Shown here: in pieces, positions 59,301 through 64,000 of the stretch | Layout: the number at the start of each line of letters is the position of its first letter | How positions within the stretch are numbered: the first letter of the stretch is position 1 | Assembly: GCF_002814235.1 (NCBI RefSeq) | Contig: NZ_PHSU01000005.1 | Location: forward strand, 62,001 to 126,000 | DNA: 64,000 bases | Source of the DNA: Pseudomonas sp. QS1027 | GTDB lineage: Bacteria > Pseudomonadota > Gammaproteobacteria > Pseudomonadales > Pseudomonadaceae | Direction: 5' to 3' | Notes under the pieces: generated by a model | What the model was told of the DNA's origin: nothing | Databases searched by the model: none | What the model saw: the letters and a program-made list of their open reading frames with translations, nothing else | Made by a program: the position numbers and the translations under genes

Positions 59301-60197
59301 CTACACGGCATAACCCGCCAGCTTGTCCTGGATAAAGTCGAGGAAGCACTGGATCCGCAACGCCAATTGCGAGTTGCGGTAGTACACCGCGTGAATCGGC
59401 TGGCGATAGCCGCTGTTGGCCTCGGGCAGAATCACCTGCAGGCGCCCGGCCTGGATATCCTGGTGGGTCATGAAATGCGACAGGCAGACAATGCCCTGCC
59501 CTTCCAGCGCCAGCTGACGCAAGGTCTCGCCGCTGGAGGCGCTGATGCCCGGCTGGATCTGCCAGCGATCACCCTGGGCATGCCGCAACGGCCAGTGATT
59601 CAGGCTTTCGGTCTGGGTAAACCCGAGCAACGTGTGCCCGGACAACTCGTTGACGCTGGCCGGTACCCCATGCGCTTCCAGGTACGCGGGGCTGGCGAGG
59701 ATATTCAGCGGACTGCTGCCCAGGGAACGCGCGTGCAGGGTCGAATCCGCCAGGTTACCGATACGAATGGCGATATCGGTACTTTGCTCCAGCAAGTCGA
59801 TAATCAGGTCATTGCTGTTGAGCTCCAGCTGGATATCCGGATACAGGCGGCGAAACTCCGCGATATGGGGCACCACCGCATGCAGCATGAAAGGCGAAGC
59901 GGCATTGATTCGCAGGCGCCCGGCCGGCGTCTGCTGACGCGAGGACAGGCGCTCCTCCAACTCATCCATCTGTTCAAGGATCTGCTTGGCCCGCTCGAAG
60001 AAGAACTTGCCTTCCTCGGTCAGGTCCATGCGCCGCGTGGTGCGGTTGATCAAGGTGGTTTCCAACTTGGCCTCGAGCCGCGACAGACTTCGGCTGACCG
60101 CCGAGGGTGTCTGGCCGACCTGTTCGGCAGCGGCGGAAATCGAACCGCACTCGATTACACACACGAAGATCTGCAATTCATCGGATCTGGCTTTCAC
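59301..60197 (-). CDS. LysR-family transcriptional regulator
   Basis: A 298-residue LTTR. The N-terminal winged helix is MKARSDELQIFVCVIECGSISAAAEQVGQTPSAVSRSLSRLEAKL, with the typical linker helix and a periplasmic-binding-like effector domain (INAASPFMLHAVVPHIAEFRRLYPDIQLEL; IRIGNL). It lies 135 bp upstream of the epimerase gene on the same strand, so it may be its regulator or part of its operon. Confidence 0.93.
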   Translation of the reverse strand: MKARSDELQIFVCVIECGSISAAAEQVGQTPSAVSRSLSRLEAKLETTLINRTTRRMDLTEEGKFFFERAKQILEQMDELEERLSSRQQTPAGRLRINAASPFMLHAVVPHIAEFRRLYPDIQLELNSNDLIIDLLEQSTDIAIRIGNLADSTLHARSLGSSPLNILASPAYLEAHGVPASVNELSGHTLLGFTQTESLNHWPLRHAQGDRWQIQPGISASSGETLRQLALEGQGIVCLSHFMTHQDIQAGRLQVILPEANSGYRQPIHAVYYRNSQLALRIQCFLDFIQDKLAGYAV

Positions 60198-60649
60198 CTG
60201 TGTCCCTCATGGAAAACTCGCTCGACAATCGCCTTATTCAGCGGTCACTTTATTTTGTCTGAAATGTATTAATTCAAACACAATTATTACTTGGGCACTG
60301 CTTGACTCCAGGCACTCTTCGCCCTAACCCATTTATCGCATTTAAATGCCCATTGACGCCAATATCCCGACATAAGCCGACCTATTCCTCGGCACTCTGT
60401 TCTTCAAGACGGACTGTTTTACGCCCAGGGATAATTCCTTATTTCGGAAATCTCAATTATCAATTATTCTCAGCCACACCAAGAATTTCACTACAGAAAT
60501 CGGACTGAACTCCCCCTCAAATCAGAGAAAAGTCCTACTCATTATGCCCGCAACAAAGACGGAGCTGTCTGACCGACCGTTGGGTGCGAGGTGATGCACA
60601 TAAAGCAGTGCTTTAAGGATGCTTGTATTAATGTGTAACGGACTTGCCA
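60198..60649. other. AT-rich region before the glycan cluster
   Basis: 452 bp, clearly poorer in GC than both flanks, with no supported gene. In particular no Wzm-type permease gene is present. It is probably the promoter region of the plus-strand glycan cluster, with the LysR promoter on the left. GC drops of this kind often mark surface-polysaccharide loci. Confidence 0.5.
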
Positions 60650-61936
60650 ATGTCGCTTGATTTCGCAATTGATGTCCAAGACCTGAGCAAGTGCTACCAG
60701 ATCTACGACACGCCCCAAGATCGCCTGCTGCAAATGCTGCTGCGCAACCGCAAGCGATTCTATCGTGAGTTCTGGGCGCTCAAAGCCCTGTCCCTGCAAG
60801 TTCGCCGAGGCGAAACCGTCGGTATCATCGGCCGTAATGGCAGCGGAAAATCCACGCTCTTGCAGTTGCTCTGCGGGACCCTGACGCCCACCCAGGGCAC
60901 CCTCCAGGTTCAGGGCCGGATTGCCGCCCTGCTGGAGCTGGGCTCCGGCTTCAATCCGGAATTCAGCGGCCGCGAGAACGTCTACCTGAACGGTGCGGTC
61001 CTGGGTCTGACGCCGGCGCAGATCGACGCCCGTTTCGACGAGATCCAGGCCTTCGCCAACATTGGCGACTTTATCGAGCAACCGACCAAAACCTACTCCA
61101 GCGGCATGCTGGTGCGGTTGGCCTTTGCGGTCTCGGTGTGCGTGGAACCGGACATCCTGATCGTCGACGAGGCACTTTCGGTGGGCGATGCGGCCTTCCA
61201 GTTCAAGTGCCTGAACCGCCTGGAAACCCTGACAAAAAATGGCACCACGCTGCTGTTCGTGTCCCACGACATGAACCTGGTCAAACGCTTTTGCAATCGG
61301 GTGATCTACCTGAACCAGGGCCAACTGGTTGCCAGCGGCGCGCCCGAGGACATGGCCGAGTTGTACCTGCTCGACATGCGCGATGAGCAGCGACGCTGGG
61401 CCTCCGGAGGCGATATTGCGGTCACGCGCAAGTCATTCCTCGACACCCGGGACGGTATCGCCTTCGGTACCTCGGAAGGGCATATCAGCAGCGCCGTGTT
61501 CACCAACACGCAAGCTCTGAGCTCCGCCTACCTGTATGGCGAAAACGTCGAAATCCATGTCCAGGCACGGATCCAGGCATCCATTCGCCAACCCTCGGTC
61601 AGTTTTACGATTCAAGAAGCTCATCTGCTGGTCATCGGCGGCGCCAACCTGGCGCTGGTGGTAGAGCCGGAGGAAGACGGCTGGCAGCGTGCTTCAACCA
61701 CCGTCACCTTCAAGGCCAGGCTGGCGGCGGGTCGTTATCACGTCACCCTCAAACTCATGGATGGGCTGATCGAACACACCGCCCAACTGATCGAAAAACA
61801 AGTGGCGCCGCTCTCTTTCGAGATGTTGCCCAACGCCGAAAACTTTCTCGGGGCGGTCGACCTCGGCTTGCACGCCGTCGACACCTCCACCCGGACAAAT
61901 CCTCTATTCAGTAACGGAACCGCGCCATGCAAATGA
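60650..61936 (+). CDS. Wzt-like ABC transporter ATP-binding protein
   Basis: A 428-residue ATPase of the polysaccharide-export type. Walker A GRNGSGKS (about 62-69), signature YSSGML (near 149) and Walker B ILIVDEA (near 170) are present. A C-terminal domain (about 270-410, beta-rich, ending GLHAVDT) resembles the Wzt carbohydrate-binding domain that recognises the glycan end. In O-antigen loci the permease gene wzm usually comes just before wzt; here it does not. The ATG coding MSLDFAI is chosen (the TTG two codons earlier is an alternative). It overlaps the next gene by 10 nt. Confidence 0.87.
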   Translation: MSLDFAIDVQDLSKCYQIYDTPQDRLLQMLLRNRKRFYREFWALKALSLQVRRGETVGIIGRNGSGKSTLLQLLCGTLTPTQGTLQVQGRIAALLELGSGFNPEFSGRENVYLNGAVLGLTPAQIDARFDEIQAFANIGDFIEQPTKTYSSGMLVRLAFAVSVCVEPDILIVDEALSVGDAAFQFKCLNRLETLTKNGTTLLFVSHDMNLVKRFCNRVIYLNQGQLVASGAPEDMAELYLLDMRDEQRRWASGGDIAVTRKSFLDTRDGIAFGTSEGHISSAVFTNTQALSSAYLYGENVEIHVQARIQASIRQPSVSFTIQEAHLLVIGGANLALVVEPEEDGWQRASTTVTFKARLAAGRYHVTLKLMDGLIEHTAQLIEKQVAPLSFEMLPNAENFLGAVDLGLHAVDTSTRTNPLFSNGTAPCK

Positions 61937-63288
61937 CTGGACGCACCTGGCACATCGGCATCTTCGGCACCTTCGATGTCGAGAACTATGGTGACCTGCT
62001 GTTCCCAATCCTCGCCGAAGCCGAATTAAGCAAACGCCTTGGCGCGGTTCAACTGCATCGTTTTTCCTACAATGCAAAAAGCCCAGCCGAGTGGCCCTAC
62101 GCCGTGACGTCGGTCAGCGACTTGCCGGAGCTGGCCGAACAACTCGACGGCGTTCTGATCGGCGGCGGTTTCATCATCCGTTTCGACAAAGTCGTCGCCC
62201 ATGGCTACTTCCCCCCCACCGCAGATATCCATCACCCCACGGGTTATTGGTTATCGCCGGCGCTGATTGCCCAGCAGCACGGCGTCCCGGTGATCTGGAA
62301 CGCCCCGGGCATGCATTGCAATGATATTCCCGAGTGGAGCACGCCCCTGCTCAAGCTCGCGCTGGAGCACAGCCAATGCGTGCGGGTCAGGGATGAGCCG
62401 ACCCGCGAAAGCCTCGGCGCGCTCAGCCCGAACACCGACATCCAGGTGCTGCCCGATACCGCCTTCAACCTGCCCAACCTGATCGACGAACAATACCCCA
62501 GCGCGGCCTTTGCCAAACTGCGCCAGACGTTCGGACTGGATGTGCCCTATATCGTCATCCAGTCGATTCATGTGGTTGAGCCGTTTTTGCAACTGTTCGA
62601 GCAACACCCGGAGGCGTTGGCCGGCTACCGCCTGTTGGTCATGCCGATCGGTCCGGTACTGGGCGACCATCACATGGTGGTGACCGCGCGCATACCCGAC
62701 GCCATCACCCTGCCGTTCTGGCCGGAGCCCTTACTGCTGGCGGAGATCCTCGGCAACGCCCAGGCGGTCATCGGTCACAGTTATCACCTGTCCATCAGTG
62801 CCCTGGTCTTTGGCGTGCCGGTGTTTTCCACGGCAGACCTGAGCACCGGCAAGTACACCGCGCTGGCCGAGATGGGGCAGATGCATGCCCTGCCGAAAGC
62901 GGAAGAACTGACGGTGCAATGGTTCACTTCACGCATCGGCAAAAAGCCGCCGTCCGCGTCGTTGAGCGCAGCCAAGGTCGAGCTGGGCGCCTATTGGGAC
63001 CAGGTCGCAAAGATCATCGTCCAAGGGAAGACCTCGGCTCACCGCACCCTCAACCGCTTCTGGCAACACCTGCCGACCTTGCTGGAAAACGGCGTAAACC
63101 GTCCCTTGGCGCAAGCGCAACCGTCCCCCCCGACGCTCGACTATCTGAATATCGAGCTCAACGCCCGGCAGCAACAGATCTTCCAGCTGAACGAACAACT
63201 GACCACACTGCGAAACTCCAACAGCTTCAAACTCACGGCGCCTTTGCGCTCACTGGGGCGTGGTTTCAGAAAATTGAGAGGGCGATAA
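61927..63288 (+). CDS. Polysaccharide pyruvyl transferase family protein
   Basis: A 453-residue protein with the CsaB/WcaK-type pattern: IGIFGTFDVENYGDLL near the N terminus, LIGGGFIIRFD, IWNAPGMH, the LPDTAF segment and GHSYHLSISALVFGVPVFS. The C terminus has a helical segment and ends NSFKLTAPLRSLGRGFRKLRGR, a tail often found in glycan-cluster glycosyltransferases. It probably adds pyruvate ketal, or a related group, to a cell-surface glycan. Confidence 0.85.
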   Translation: MQMTGRTWHIGIFGTFDVENYGDLLFPILAEAELSKRLGAVQLHRFSYNAKSPAEWPYAVTSVSDLPELAEQLDGVLIGGGFIIRFDKVVAHGYFPPTADIHHPTGYWLSPALIAQQHGVPVIWNAPGMHCNDIPEWSTPLLKLALEHSQCVRVRDEPTRESLGALSPNTDIQVLPDTAFNLPNLIDEQYPSAAFAKLRQTFGLDVPYIVIQSIHVVEPFLQLFEQHPEALAGYRLLVMPIGPVLGDHHMVVTARIPDAITLPFWPEPLLLAEILGNAQAVIGHSYHLSISALVFGVPVFSTADLSTGKYTALAEMGQMHALPKAEELTVQWFTSRIGKKPPSASLSAAKVELGAYWDQVAKIIVQGKTSAHRTLNRFWQHLPTLLENGVNRPLAQAQPSPPTLDYLNIELNARQQQIFQLNEQLTTLRNSNSFKLTAPLRSLGRGFRKLRGR

Positions 63289-63984
63289 ATGCAACCCATC
63301 CTGAACCTGTCGGCGCTCAAACACGGCGCACTCAAGAGCGACCCGTATGCCTGGGCCGAAATCAGCAACCTGTATTCGGCGCAAGACGCCGCCGCCCTGG
63401 CCGCGACCTATCCCCACGATCACTTCAAGACCGTGACGGGCTATGGCGGCGAAAAGAATTATGACTACGAGGCCCGCGCGCTGCTGCCCATGGGTAGCGA
63501 GGCGATTGCCTACGAATCGGCACTGAGCGATGTCTGGCGCCGACTGGCCCGGGATCTGTGCAGCGCGGCCTATCGCGAGGCCCTCAGCGCCCTGACCGAC
63601 CAGGACCTGCGACAGGCACCGATGGAAGTGAACGTTTTCCACTACGGCCCGGGGGCCAGCCTGGGCGCCCATCCGGACCTGCCGGACAAACGGGTCACCC
63701 ATATTCTCTATTTCAACGAGTCCTGGGACCGGGCCCATGGCGGCTGCCTGAACATCCTGCGCAGCAAGGACCCCGCCGACCTGGCCGCACTGGTCGAGCC
63801 GCTGGTGGGCAACTCTGCCGTGCTGGTGCGTTCGAGCAACTCCTGGCACGCCGTCTCTCCCGTCGTCCCGGACCAGAGAATCTCACGCCGCAGCATGACG
63901 GTTACCTTCTACCAGCCAGGCTCCGAAAGCTCGATGTGGCCGCCTGGCGATACCACACCGCTGCACAGCTATCCTCGGGACTGA
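63289..63984 (+). CDS. 2OG-Fe(II) oxygenase family protein
   Basis: A 231-residue double-stranded beta-helix dioxygenase. The iron triad is visible: His128-x-Asp130 in LGAHPDLPD and His187 in NSWHAV, with the 2-oxoglutarate Arg near 200 (SRRSMTVTFY). The ATG directly follows the stop of the pyruvyl-transferase gene (TAAATG), so the genes are coupled. In glycan clusters such proteins may hydroxylate sugars, lipids or amino-acid decorations. The cluster probably continues beyond the window. Confidence 0.87.
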   Translation: MQPILNLSALKHGALKSDPYAWAEISNLYSAQDAAALAATYPHDHFKTVTGYGGEKNYDYEARALLPMGSEAIAYESALSDVWRRLARDLCSAAYREALSALTDQDLRQAPMEVNVFHYGPGASLGAHPDLPDKRVTHILYFNESWDRAHGGCLNILRSKDPADLAALVEPLVGNSAVLVRSSNSWHAVSPVVPDQRISRRSMTVTFYQPGSESSMWPPGDTTPLHSYPRD

Positions 63985-64000
63985 TTGCAACAAGACCGGG

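Overview
The window is chromosomal DNA from a Pseudomonas, most likely of the P. fluorescens/chlororaphis kind. The evidence is the gene order and protein sequences of several conserved blocks: grpE-dnaK-dnaJ-dapB-carA-carB-greA, recN/fur/bamE/rnfH/ratA/smpB and lldR-lldP-lldD-dld. A Pseudomonas-type tmRNA and high GC content agree with this. No species can be named from sequence alone, and there are no rRNA or tRNA genes.

Region 1 (1-22.4 kb) is core genome. It holds the end of yhbY, then a long minus-strand run (heat-shock chaperones, lysine and carbamoyl-phosphate biosynthesis, greA, a DUF4149 membrane protein). Two sigma-32 promoters precede grpE and dnaK. A leader ORF containing an intrinsic terminator runs into the TTG start of carA. 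Next come recN, fur and bamE (divergent), rnfH-ratA, smpB, and the lactate-use locus with a 17-bp perfect palindrome as probable LldR operator.

Region 2 (22.4-29 kb) is accessory DNA behind the tmRNA gene (ssrA). It contains a REP-like repeat, two related structured RNA-like elements ahead of small ORFs, and a lower-GC pair encoding a MazG-type nucleotide pyrophosphohydrolase and a nuclease-helicase (PD-(D/E)XK plus DUF2075). A truncated fragment of a giant NEL/dermonecrotic-toxin-type protein follows.

Region 3 (29-36 kb) holds a cytochrome bd oxidase operon (cydP-cydA-cydB-cydX-ybgE) with an Anr/Fnr box. After it come a GlxA-type regulator and an SDR / Tat-exported isonitrile-hydratase-like / SnoaL-like operon.

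Region 4 (36-41 kb) is a compact five-gene minus-strand operon: diaminobutyrate aminotransferase, GNAT acetyltransferase, FAD N-monooxygenase, LysE exporter and a small unknown protein. It looks like a biosynthetic cluster for a small N-hydroxylated amino-acid product. This operon, the MazG/DUF2075 pair and the structured RNA elements are the best candidates for something undescribed.

Region 5 (41-47 kb) holds an isolated DUF262/DUF1524 GmrSD-like nuclease, a VOC protein, an orphan GH24 lysozyme, and an NRAMP-family transporter with non-canonical metal-site motifs. The transporter follows a long leader with a proline-containing 19-residue upstream ORF.

Region 6 (47-64 kb) holds a five-gene minor pilin operon ending in a 722-residue PilX-like protein, a decayed yhcG/DUF1016 remnant, gamma-glutamyltransferase, a GT39 glycosyltransferase, an HBM-type chemoreceptor, a VOC protein, an epimerase with a LysR regulator, and the start of a surface-glycan cluster (Wzt-like ATPase, polysaccharide pyruvyl transferase, 2OG-Fe(II) oxygenase) that probably continues past the window.
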